DNA from: Litoditis marina
Lineage: Eukaryota > Nematoda > Chromadorea > Rhabditida > Rhabditidae
Direction: 5' to 3'
Length of the DNA stretch: 64,000 nt
NCBI GenBank assembly: GCA_964036275.1
Contig: OZ038437.1
Coordinates: forward strand, 9,372,304-9,436,303
Position 1 is the first letter of the stretch; every line of letters starts with the position of its first letter. The notes under the pieces were generated by a model. It searched no databases. It saw nothing but the letters and a program-made list of their open reading frames with translations, and was not told the origin of the DNA. This document shows positions 8,379 through 21,100 of this stretch, one piece after another. A program made the position numbers and the translations under genes.

Positions 8379-10595
8379 CTAAACGAAGTAACGGTAAACG
8401 GCAAAAATGGCTCCGCACTGTAGAACGAAAAGAATGAATACAACACAAAATAGTACAGTATATGTCTCCATAGTGAAAGATGAGTGGAGATTGCTGATTC
8501 TCCCGCTTCTCTCGACGTAATCGGTCATATTAGGAACCTGGAAGTATGTTTATTTCATTGTGTTTGTGTGATTATATTACAGAAGTAGCCTGATGAATAG
8601 GTCAATTGGCTGACTGATTTTATTACAGAAATAGCCTTGTAAATATGTTCACTGGTCAACTGACTAAGACGACCGTTTCATGTGCACGTGGGTTTCTTTC
8701 TACAGAACACCGTTAAACAGTACAACGTTGCTCTGAACAAATAGTTTAATTCCATTTTTATGTACTCGAAACTGAGAGTTAGATCGGGAGTGCGGAGAGA
8801 AATATGTGGTGAAGGAGTGAAAAACTCTTGGAAAGTTTAATTTTCAGGTTGATACTAACAGTAAGAACTTTTTGAAACAAACATCACAATGCCCCTACAA
8901 CCCGAATCAGTTTTACTCACGTTTCCATAACTTTCAAAACTGATGTGATCGACCACAGAAATTCTGCTTTTAATCAGCGTATGACCAATTCTCAGACTCG
9001 TATCTGAAGGGAGGTGAACCGAGAACACCTGGCCAGGTAGGGAGATAGGTTGGGGATGGGAATACGGATGTTCCAATTGACCTCGTGCACTGGTAGTCGC
9101 AATTACTTGCTTCGAGACCATGTTTCTCACCAGCACAAACTATAAAACAGGATAAATGACTTCTATTGCATTTCGCATGTATGCGAATAGTATGTTGTTT
9201 CTATATTTCATCACCACTACGTTTCAGTCTACATTGTTATTATAAAAAACAATGTACTCGTACGATAAAGTTAGACGTCGCGCATGTTTCGACAGCATAT
9301 GTGAATTGAGCGTTTACACATCAGAAACTGGGATTAATACGCTACTGCAACAAATTCACCGATATCATACACTACATTCAACTTTTCCATGATAGTTCAC
9401 GTTTATTTTGCGTTTTGCGCATTTCACTTGTTGATATATGAATGACTAACCGACTTGTCCACTTCAACTGAGTTGTAGACACACCCTTTTCTATTCTTCA
9501 TATCGACTGCGCAGTTGTCTTCTTGGGCAAAAAACTCCGGGCATAGGTCAACATTTCCCAGTTTTTTACAAGCAAAATACTTTGAAAAGACTTTCAAATC
9601 GGCCACATTACTTGTTAGCCATTTAGCTACGAAAAAATGAGGAAGATTCGGATACACGAAATGTCTCTGGTCGCGATCGAACTGGCCAGATGGGACCATT
9701 TGGAGTAGCGAGCTCACCGTACTTTTGTCAACGGTGGGATGACACACCTGTAAATATTTATAGATCATGAACAATTGTTCTTCATTTCATTTAAGATGGA
9801 TATAGACTATGATATTTTCACTCATTCACCCCAATCAAGTTATAGTTTGTCTTTTTTGTATTTTCTGTATTTTTCCGGGTTTCGACGGTTAGTAACGCGC
9901 ATGTTGGTCTCATTTGTTTGAGCATAAAAACTATCGACTGTTCTACAAAAACGAATGCGTTTGAGCAAGCTTAAACTGATTGTGATTGTTAGATAGATTA
10001 AGCTAGTAATCATGAAGTTCAGTGTGGTTTCAGCTGCAAGCAGTACTATGTAATTGCTCTGTTTTATACTCCTAATACATTTTGATAATGATATTACCCT
10101 ATGCAAACTGTCAATGTAATCTCATACTAATCTCATCTTGACAAACAGGTGTTCATCGTTCATTGTAGTCACTTCGGCTGTGATAACAGAACGTGCGTGA
10201 GCACGGAATTGGTTGAGAAGAGAATCTGAACGGAATAGTGAATCAATCATAACTTATAATATATGCGAATAGACAACCGTCGTGAATTATTATTTATGAA
10301 AGTTTTCAAAGAGTGTTTGTTAATTTTCATTTCGACCTAATCTACTTCCACTATTACGTTAAAGAGTTGAGACCAGACCAATTTTTACTCTTGCTCAACA
10401 GTTCTGATTAAGTTACAAAGTTTACCTTCAAACCGATTTCCTAAGTTGTTACGAATAAGGTCCCATAGAGAGCCCTTCTGGTCTACAAGTAACGGGTCCG
10501 ACGCTTTTCCCGCCACAAACAGTTCATCTACGGATTCCTCCACCTTCTGTTCTATGAATGATCTGAGCGACCTCAGAACAGAATCGATGCGAAAA
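8379..10595 (-). CDS. C-terminally anchored membrane protein, 5' part missing
   Basis: Phase-consistent exons: 8379..8537 (last), 8921..9139, 9451..9747, then either 10128..10177 plus 10417..10595, or 10400..10595 joined directly to 9747. Splice sites include ttccag, gtgagt, ttttatag, gttagt, tttacag and ttattacag. The last exon encodes a membrane span (YTVLFCVVFILFVLQCGAIF) only about ten residues from the C-terminus, ending YRYFV. The preceding region would be extracellular or luminal and carries at least five cysteines in the 9451-9747 exon (VCHP, FACKK, DLCPEF, DNCAV, GCVYN), plus one NMT sequon (N-glycosylation type) in the last exon. The exon at 10595 starts behind an acceptor, in mid-codon and without an ATG, so exons are missing upstream. 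Nothing exon-like lies between it and the satellite. The family is not recognised. Which 10.1-10.6 kb joining is right is open: the version with the 50-nt exon uses donor ctttgtaact, the other gttgag. Confidence 0.55.
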
Positions 10596-10686
10596 CTGTA
10601 ATAAAAACAACTAAAATAATTGTCACTGTCAATCAAGCATGTTGTTCATGCACTATTTGGTACACAACAATGGAAAAAGTAAATAG
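10596..10686. other. Short unique spacer before the satellites
   Basis: No exon or RNA gene seen. It joins the acceptor at 10596-10598 to the first, slightly divergent, monomer of array 1. Confidence 0.4.
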
Positions 10687-13600
10687 GGCCTGATTTTTCA
10701 CCCATTTCGGTTTTCCGTGGGACTCCACGGTGATTTGAAAAAATTGATCTACCAACCTTACTACTGTTTTTTGTTGCTTCAATACGTCACGAGTATGAAC
10801 ATATACATTAAAAAGAACAAAATTAGTCTATATCCCATTTTACTGCTAATTTTTCACTCATTTTGGTTTTCCGTGGGACTACACGGTGATTTGAAACGAA
10901 TGATCTACCAACCGTACTATTGTTTTTCGTTGCTTCAATACGTCACGAGTATGAACATATACATTAAAGAGAACAAAATTATTCTATATCCCATTTTACT
11001 GCTAATTTTACACTCATTTTGGTTTTCCGTGGGACTCCACGGTGATTTGAAACGAATGATCTACCAACCGTACTATTGTTTTTTGTTGCTTCAATACGTC
11101 ACGAGTATGAACATTTACATTAAAGAGAACAAAATAATTCTATATCCCATTTTACTGCTAATTTTACACTCATTTTGGTTTTCCGTGGGACTCCACGGTG
11201 ATTTGAAACAAATGATCTACCAACCGTACTATTGTTTTTTGTTGCTTCAATACGTCACGAGTATGAACATTTACATTAAAGAGAACAAAATAATTCTATA
11301 TCCCATTTTACTGCTAATTTTTCACTCATTTTGGTTTTCCGTGGGACTACACGGTGATTTGAAAAAATTGACCTACCAACCGTACTATTGTTTTTTGTTG
11401 GTTTAATACATCACAAGTATCAACATACACATTAAAGAGAACAAAATTATTCTATATCCCATTTTACTGCTAATTTTACACTCATTTTGGTTTTCCGTGG
11501 GACTCCACGGTGATTTGAAACGAATGATCTACCAACCGTACTATTGTTTTTTGTTGCTTCAATACGTCACGAGTATGAACATTTACATTAAAGAGAACAA
11601 AATAATTCTATATCCCATTTTACTGCTAATTTTACACTCATTTTGGTTTTCCGTGGGACTCCACGGTGATTTGAAACGAATGATCTACCAACCGTACTAT
11701 TGTTTTTTGTTGCTTCAATACGTCACGAGTATGAACATTTACATTAAAGAGAACAAAATAATTCTATATCCCATTTTACTGCTAATTTTACACTCATTTT
11801 GGTTTTCCGTGGGACTCCACGGTGATTTGAAACGAATGATCTACCAACCGTACTATTGTTTTTCGTTGCTTCAATACGTCACGAGTATGAACATATACAT
11901 TAAAGAGAACAAAATTATTCTATATCCCATTTTACTGCTAATTTTACACTCATTTTGGTTTTCCGTGGGACTCCACGGTGATTTGAAACGAATGATCTAC
12001 CAACCGTAATATTGTTTTTTGTTGCTTCAATACGTCACGAGTATGAACATTTACATTAAAGAGAACAAAATAATTCTATATCCCATTTTACTGCTAATTT
12101 TACACTCATTTTGGTTTTCCGTGGGACTCCACGGTGATTTGAAACAAATGATCTACCAACCGTACTATTGTTTTTTGTTGCTTCAATACGTCACGAGTAT
12201 GAACATTTACATTAAAGAGAACAAAATAATTCTATATCCCATTTTACTGCTAATTTTACACTCATTTTGGTTTTCCGTGGGACTCCACGGTGATTTGAAA
12301 CGAATGATCTACCAACCGTACTATTGTTTTTTGTTGCTTCAATACGTCACGAGTATGAACATTTACATTAAAGAGAACAAAATAATTCTATATCCCATTT
12401 TACTGCTAATTTTACACTCATTTTGGTTTTCCGTGGGACTCCACGGTGATTTGAAACGAATGATCTACCAACCGTACTATTGTTTTTCGTTGCTTCAATA
12501 CGTCACGAGTATGAACATATACATTAAAGAGAACAAAATTATTCTATATCCCATTTTACTGCTAATTTTACACTCATTTTGGTTTTCCGTGGGACTCCAC
12601 GGTGATTTGAAACGAATGATCTACCAACCGTAATATTGTTTTTTGTTGCTTCAATACGTCACGAGTATGAACATTTACATTAAAGAGAACAAAATAATTC
12701 TATATCCCATTTTACTGCTAATTTTACACTCATTTTGGTTTTCCGTGGGACTCCACGGTGATTTGAAACAAATGATCTACCAACCGTACTATTGTTTTTT
12801 GTTGCTTCAATACGTCACGAGTATGAACATATACATTAAAGAGAACAAAATTAGTCTATATCCCATTTTACTGCTAATTTTACACTCATTTTGGTTTTCC
12901 GTGGGACTCCACGGTGATTTGAAACAAATGATCTACCAACCGTACTATTGTTTTTGTTGCTTCAATACGTCACGAGTATGAACATATACATTGAAGAGAA
13001 CTAAATTATTCTATATCCCATTTTACTGCTAATTTTACACTCATTTTGGTTTTCCGTGGGACTCCACGGTGATTTGAAACAAATGATCTACCAACCGTAC
13101 TATTGTTTTTCGTTGCTTCAATACGTCACGAGTATGAACATATACATTGAAGAGAACAAAATAATTCTATATCCCATTTTACTGCTAATTTTACACTCAT
13201 TTTGGTTTTCCGTGGGACTCCACGGTGATTTGAAACAAATGATCTACCAACCGTACTATTGTTTTTCGTTGCTTCAATACGTCACGAGTATGAACATTTA
13301 CATTAAAGAGAACAAAATAATTCTATATCCCATTTTACTGCTAATTTTACACTCATTTTGGTTTTCCGTGGGACTCCACGGTGATTTGAAACAAATGATC
13401 TACCAACCGTACTATTGTTTTTTGTTGCTTCAATACGTCACGAGTATGAACATTTACATTAAAGAGAACAAAATAATTCTATATCCCATTTTACTGCTAA
13501 TTTTTCACTCATTTTGGTTTTCCGTGGGACTACACGGTGATTTGAAAAAATTGACCTACCAACCGTACTATTGTTTTTTGTTGGTTTAATACATCACAAG

Positions 13601-15106
13601 TATCAACATACACATTAAAGAGAACAAAATTATTCTATATCCCATTTTACTGCTAATTGTACACTCATTTTGGTTTTCCGTGGGACTCCACGGTGATTTG
13701 AAACGAATGATCTACCAACCGTACTATTGTTTTTTGTTGCTTCAATACGTCACGAGTATGAACATTTACATTAAAGAGAACAAAATAATTCTATATCCCA
13801 TTTTACTGCTAATTTTACACTCATTTTGGTTTTCCGTGGGACTCCACGGTGATTTGAAACGAATGATCTACCAACCGTACTATTGTTTTTTGTTGCTTCA
13901 ATACGTCACGAGTATGAACATTAACATTAAAGAGAACAAAATAATTCTATATCCCATTTTACTGCTAATTTTACACTCATTTTGGTTTTCCGTGGGACTC
14001 CACGGTGATTTGAAACGAATGATCTACCAACCGTACTATTGTTTTTCGTTGCTTCAATACGTCACGAGTATGAACATATACATTAAAGAGAACAAAATTA
14101 TTCTATATCCCATTTTACTGCTAATTTTACACTCATTTTGGTTTTCCGTGGGACTCCACGGTGATTTGAAACGAATGATCTACCAACCGTAATATTGTTT
14201 TTTGTTGCTTCAATACGTCACGAGTATGAACATTTACATTAAAGAGAACAAAATAATTCTATATCCCATTTTACTGCTAATTTTACACTCATTTTGGTTT
14301 TCCGTGGGACTCCACGGTGATTTGAAACAAATGATCTACCAACCGTACTATTGTTTTTTGTTGCTTCAATACGTCACGAGTATGAACATATACATTAAAG
14401 AGAACAAAATTAGTCTATATCCCATTTTACTGCTAATTTTACACTCATTTTGGTTTTCCGTGGGACTCCATGGTGATTTGAAACAAATGATCTACCAACC
14501 GTACTATTGTTTTTTGTTGCTTCAATACGTCACGAGTATGAACATACACATTAAAGAGAACAAAATTATTCTATATCTCATTTTACTGCTAATTTTACAC
14601 TCATTTTGGTTTTCCGTGGGACTCCACGGTGATTTGAAACAAATGATCTACCAACCGTACTATTGTTTTTCGTTGCTTCAATACGTCACGAGTATGAACA
14701 TATACATTGAAGAGAACTAAATTATTCTATATCCCATTTTACTGCTAATTTTACACTCATTTTGGTTTTCCGTGGGACTCCACGGTGATTTGAAACAAAT
14801 GATCTACCAACCGTACTATTGTTTTTTGTTGCTTCAATACGTCACGAGTATGAACATATACATTAAAGAGAACAAAATTAGTCTATATCTCATTTTACTG
14901 CTAATTTTACACTCATTTTGGTTTTCCGTGGGACTCCACGGAGATTGGAAACAGTGGATCTACCAACCGTACTACTGTCTTTCGTTGCATCAATACGTCA
15001 CAAGTTGAAAGATACATAAAAGAGAGCAAAGTACCTCAATATCTGTGTATATTAGAGCAAAGTTATTCGATATCTTATTATAGTGCCATCCAAATTACCT
15101 AATAAG
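10687..15106. repeat. Satellite array 1: 156-bp tandem repeat, 28 core copies
   Basis: The core CCGTGGGACTCCACGG recurs from 10715-10730 to about 14926 at 156-bp steps. Twenty-seven intervals span 4211 bp, i.e. 27 x 156 minus one base (a T run is one shorter near 12951). The first copy is slightly divergent. The last (from about 15009) decays into partial, degenerate monomer sequence up to 15106. A 14-monomer block recurs 2183 bp apart: rare variants at 11401 and 13584 (gtttaatacatcacaag) and at 12007 and 14190 (taatattg) mark it. A 4-monomer duplication separates 12007 and 12631. Because 156 is divisible by 3, one forward frame stays open for several monomers (52-residue period). It is interrupted by TAA in several copies, and I do not regard it as a gene. 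The monomer is an inverted, diverged relative of that in array 2. Confidence 0.92.
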
Positions 15107-18100
15107 AATGTAGTGGGAATTCGGCAGTCAGAGTCAAGTAATGAAGAATAGCACACTGTTTATTGATTTAATTCATTCCTATGATCTATCGCGATGACCT
15201 ATTGCGTTCTTACAGTAGGAAGATCGTTTTTGGAAGTTTCCGTGGAGTCCCACGATGTGACCAAAATGAGTGGGAATTCAGCAGTCAGAGTCGAGTAATG
15301 AAGAATAGCACACTGTTTATTGATTTGATTCATTTCTATGATCTATCGAGATGACCTAATGCGTTATTACAGTAGGAAGATCGTTTTTGGAAGTTTCCGT
15401 GGAGTCCCACGATGTGACCAAAGTGAATAGGAGTTCGGCAGTCAGAGTCAAGTAATGAAGAATAGCACCTGTTTATTGATTTGATTCATTTCTATGATCT
15501 ATCGAGATGACCTAATGCGTTATTACAGTAGGAAGATAGTTTTTACAAGTTTCCGTGGAGTCCCACGATGTGACCAAAGTGAATAGGAGTTCGGCAGTCA
15601 GAGTCAAGTAATGAAGAATAGCACACTGTTTATTGATTCAATCCATTTCTATGATCTATCGCGATGACCTAATGCGTTATTACAGTAGGAAGATCGCTTT
15701 TACAAGTTTCCGTGGAGTCCCACGATGTGACCAAAATGAGTGGGAATTCGGCAGTCAGAGTCAAGTAATGAAGAATAGCAAACTGTTTATTGATTCAATC
15801 CATTTCTATGATCTATCGCGATGACCTAATGCGTTATTACAGTAGGAAGATAGTTTTTGGAAGTTTCCGTGGAGTCCCACGATGTGACCAAAGTGAATAG
15901 GAGTTCGGCAGTCAGAGTCAAGTAATGAAGAATAGCACACTGTTTATTGATTTGATTCATTTCTATGATCTATCGAGATGACCTAATGCGTTATTACAGT
16001 AGGAAGATCGTTTTTGGAAGTTTCCGTGGAGTCCCACGATGTGACCAAAATGAGTGGGAATTCAGCAGTCAGAGTCGAGTAATGAAGAATAGCACACTGT
16101 TTATTGATTTGATTCATTTCTATGATCTATCGAGATGACCTAATGCGTTATTACAGTAGGAAGATTGTTTTTGGAAGTTTCCGTGGAGTCCCACGATGTG
16201 ACCAAAATGAGTGGGAATTCGGCAGTCAGAGTCGAGTAATGAAGAATAGCACACTGTTTATTGATTTGATTCATTTCTATGATCTATCGAGATGACCTAA
16301 TGCGTTATTACAGTAGGAAGATCGTTTTTGGAAGTTTCCGTGGAGTCCCACGATGTGACCAAAATGAGTGGGAATTCAGCAGTCAGAGTCGAGTAATGAA
16401 GAAAAGCACACTGTTTATTGATTTGATTCATTTCTATGATCTATCGAGATGACCTAATGCGTTATTACAGTAGGAAGATCGTTTTTGGAAGTTTCCGTGG
16501 AGTCCCACGATGTGACCAAAGTGAATAGGAGTTCGGCAGTCAGAGTCAAGTAATGAAGAATAGCACACTGTTTATTGATTTGATTCATTTCTATGATCTA
16601 TCGCGATGACCTAATGCGTTATTACAGTAGGAAGATCGTTTTTGGAAATTTCCGTGGAGTCTCACGATGTGACCAAAATGAGTGGGAATTCAGCAGTCAG
16701 AGTCGAGTAATGAAGAATAGCACACTGTTTATTGATTTGATTCATTTCTATGATCTATCGCGATGACCTAATGCGTTATTACAGTAGGAAGATCGTTTTT
16801 GGAAGTTTCCGTGGAGTCCCACGATGTGACCAAAGTGAATAGGAGTTCGGCAGTCAGAGTCAAGTAATGAAGAATAGCACACTGTTTATTGATTTGATTC
16901 ATTTCTATGATCTATCGCGATGACCTAATGCGTTATTACAGTAGGAAGATCGTTTTTGGAAATTTCCGTGGAGTCTCACGATGTGACCAAAATGAGTGGG
17001 AATTCAGCAGTCAGAGTCGAGTAATGAAGAATAGCACACTGTTTATTGATTTGATTCATTTCTATGATCTATCGCGATGACCTAATGCGTTATTACAGTA
17101 GGAAGATCGTTTTTGGAAGTTTCCGTGGAGTCCCACGATGTGACCAAAGTGAATAGGAGTTCGGCAGTCAGAGTCAAGTAATGAAGAATAGCACACTGTT
17201 TATTGATTCAATTAATTTCTATGATCTATCGCGATGACCTAATGCGTTATTACAGTAGGAAGATCGCTTTTACAAGTTTCCGTGGAGTCCCACGATGTGA
17301 CCAAAGTGAATAGGAGTTCGGCAGTCAGAGTCAAGTAATGAAGAATAGCACACTGTTTATTGATTCAATCCATTTCTATGATCTATCGCGATGACCTAAT
17401 GCGTTATTACAGTAGGAAGATCGTTTTTGGAAGTTTCCGTGGAGTCCCACGATGTGACCAAAATGAGTGGGAATTCAGCAGTCAGAGTCGAGTAATGAAG
17501 AATAGCACACTGTTTATTGATTTGATTCATTTCTATGATCTATCGAGATGACCTAATGCGTTATTACAGTAGGAAGATCGTTTTTGGAAGTTTCCGTGGA
17601 GTCCCACGATGTGACCAAAATGAGTGGGAATTCAGCAGTCAGAGTCGAGTAATGAAGAAAAGCACACTGTTTATTGATTTGATTCATTTCTATGATCTAT
17701 CGAGATGACCTAATGCGTTATTACAGTAGGAAGATCGTTTTTGGAAGTTTCCGTGGAGTCCCACGATGTGACCAAAGTGAATAGGAGTTCGGCAGTCAGA
17801 GTCAAGTAATGAAGAATAGCACACTGTTTATTGATTTGATTCATTTCTATGATCTATCGCGATGACCTAATGCGTTATTACAGTAGGAAGATCGTTTTTG
17901 GAAATTTCCGTGGAGTCTCACGATGTGACCAAAATGAGTGGGAATTCAGCAGTCAGAGTCGAGTAATGAAGAATAGCACACTGTTTATTGATTTGATTCA
18001 TTTCTATGATCTATCGCGATGACCTAATGCGTTATTACAGTAGGAAGATCGTTTTTGGAAGTTTCCGTGGAGTCCCACGATGTGACCAAAGTGAATAGGA

Positions 18101-21100
18101 GTTCGGCAGTCAGAGTCAAGTAATGAAGAATAGCACACTGTTTATTGATTCAATCCATTTCTATGATCTATCGCGATGACCTAATGCGTTATTACAGTAG
18201 GAAGATCGCTTTTACAAGTTTCCGTGGAGTCCCACGATGTGACCAAAGTGAATAGGAGTTCGGCAGTCAGAGTCAAGTAATGAAGAATAGCACACTGTTT
18301 ATTGATTTGATTCATTTCTATGATCTATCGTGATGACCTAATGCGTTATTACAGTAGGAAGATAGTTTTTGGAAGTTTCCGTGGAGTCTCACGATGTGAC
18401 CAAAGTGAATAGGAGTTCGGCAGTCAGAATCAAGTAATGAAGAATAGCACACTGTTTATTGATTTGATTCATTTCTATGATCTATCGCGATGACCTAATG
18501 CGTTATTACAGTAGGAAGATTGTTTTTGGAAGTTTCCGTGGAGTCCCACGATGTGACCAAAATGAGTGGGAATTCGGCAGTCAGAGTCAAGTAATGAAGA
18601 ATAGCACACTGTTTATTGATTTAATTCATTTCTATGATCTATCGCGATGACCTAATGCGTTATTACAGTAGGAAGATTGTTTTTGGAAGTTTCCGTGGAG
18701 TCCCACGATGTGACCAAAGTGAATAGGAGTTCGGCAGTCAGAGTCAAGTAATGAAGAATAGCACACTGTTTATTGATTTGATTCATTTCTATGATCTATC
18801 GAGATGACCTAATGCGTTATTACAGTAGGAAGATCGTTTTTGGAAGTTTCCGTGGAGTCCCACGATGTGACCAAAGTGAATAGGAGTTCGGCAGTCAGAG
18901 TCAAGTAATGAAGAATAGCACCTGTTTATTGATTTGATTCATTTCTATGATCTATCGAGATGACCTAATGCGTTATTACAGTAGGAAGATAGTTTTTACA
19001 AGTTTCCGTGGAGTCCCACGATGTGACCAAAGTGAATAGGAGTTCGGCAGTCAGAGTCAAGTAATGAAGAATATCACACTGTTTATTGATTCAATCCATT
19101 TCTATGATCTATCGCGATGACCTAATGCGTTATTACAGTAGGAAGATCGCTTTTACAAGTTTCCGTGGAGTCCCACGATGTGACCAAAGTGAATAGGAGT
19201 TCGGCAGTCAGAGTCAAGTAATGAAGAATAGCACACTGTTTATTGATTTGATTCATTTCTATGATCTATCGATATGACCTAATGCGTTATTACAGTAGGA
19301 AGATTGTTTTTGGAAGTTTCCGTGGAGTCCCACGATGTGACCAAAATGAGTGGGAATTCAGCAGTCAGAGTCGAGTAATGAAGAATAGCACACTGTTTAT
19401 TGATTTGATTCATTTCTATGATCTATCGAGATGACCTAATGCGTTATTACAGTAGGAAGATTGTTTTTGGAAGTTTCCGTGGAGTCCCACGATGTGACCA
19501 AAATGAGTGGGAATTCAGCAGTCAGAGTCGAGTAATGAAGAATAGCACACTGTTTATTGATTTGATTCATTTCTATGATCTATCGAGATGACCTAATGCG
19601 TTATTACAGTAGGAAGATCGTTTTTGGAAGTTTCCGTGGAGTCCCACGATGTGACCAAAATGAGTGGGAATTCAGCAGTCAGAGTCGAGTAATGAAGAAA
19701 AGCACACTGTTTATTGATTTGATTCATTTCTATGATCTATCGAGATGACCTAATGCGTTATTACAGTAGGAAGAGCGTTTTTGGAAGTTTCCGTGGAGTC
19801 CCACGATGTGACCAAAGTGAATAGGAGTTCGGCAGTCAGAGTCAAGTAATGAAGAATAGCACACTGTTTATTGATTTGATTCATTTCTATGATCTATCGC
19901 GATGACCTAATGCGTTATTACAGTAGGAAGATCGTTTTTGGAAATTTCCGTGGAGTCTCACGATGTGACCAAAATGAGTGGGAATTCAGCAGTCAGAGTC
20001 GAGTAATGAAGAATAGCACACTGTTTATTGATTTGATTCATTTCTATGATCTATCGCGATGACCTAATGCGTTATTACAGTAGGAAGATCGTTTTTGGAA
20101 GTTTCCGTGTAGTCCCACGATGTGACCAAAGTGAATAGGAGTTCGGCAGTCAGAGTCAAGTAATGAAGAATAGCACACTGTTTATTGATTCAATCCATTT
20201 CTATGATCTATCGCGATGACCTAATGCGTTATTACAGTAGGAAGATCGCTTTTACAAGTTTCCGTGGAGTCCCACGATGTGACCAAAGTGAATAGGAGTT
20301 CCGCAGTCAGAGTCAAGTAATGAAGAATAGCACACTGTTTATTGATTTGATTCATTTCTATGATCTATCGTGATGACCTAATGCGTTATTACAGTAGGAA
20401 GATAGTTTTTGGAAGTTTCCGTGGAGTCTCACGATGTGACCAAAGTGAATAGGAGTTCGGCAGTCAGAGTCAAGTAATGAAGAATAGCACACTGTTTATT
20501 GATTTGATTCATTTCTATGATCTATCGCGATGACCTAATGCGTTATTACAGTAGGAAGATTGTTTTTGGAAGTTTCCGTGGAGTCCCACGATGTGACCAA
20601 AATGAGTGGGAATTCGGCAGTCAGAGTCAAGTAATGAAGAATAGCACACTGTTTATTGATTTTATTCATTTCTATGATCTATCGCGATGACCTAATGCGT
20701 TATTACAGTAGGAAGATTGTTTTTGGAAGTTTCCGTGGAGTCCCACGATGTGACCAAAATGAGTGGGAATTCGGCAGTCAGAGTCAAGTAATGAAGAATA
20801 GCACACTGTTTATTGATTTGATTCATTTCTATGATCTATCGCGATGACCTAATGTGTTATTACAGTAGGAAGATAGTTTTTACAAGTTTCCGTGGAGTCC
20901 CACGATGTGACCAAAATGAGTGGGAATTCAGCAGTCAGAGTCGAGTAATGAAGAATAGCACACTGTTTATTGATTTGATCCATTTCTATGATCTATCGCG
21001 ATGACCTAATGCGTTATTACAGTAGGAAGATAGTTTTTACAAGTTTCCGTGGAGTCCCACGATGTGACCAAAGTGAATAGGAATTCGGCAGTCAGAGTCG

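Noticed and set aside
9840..10106. 88-codon minus-strand ORF with a hydrophobic segment
   Set aside because: It lies in an intron of the membrane-protein gene, and its splice sites do not join in phase with the neighbouring exons.
10717..15008. Series of 78-229 codon plus-strand ORFs of repeating hydrophobic sequence
   Set aside because: They are one 52-codon frame of the 156-bp satellite, open only because 156 is a multiple of 3. They start at non-ATG codons in the listed form, are broken by TAA in several monomers, and have no counterpart in the related array 2.
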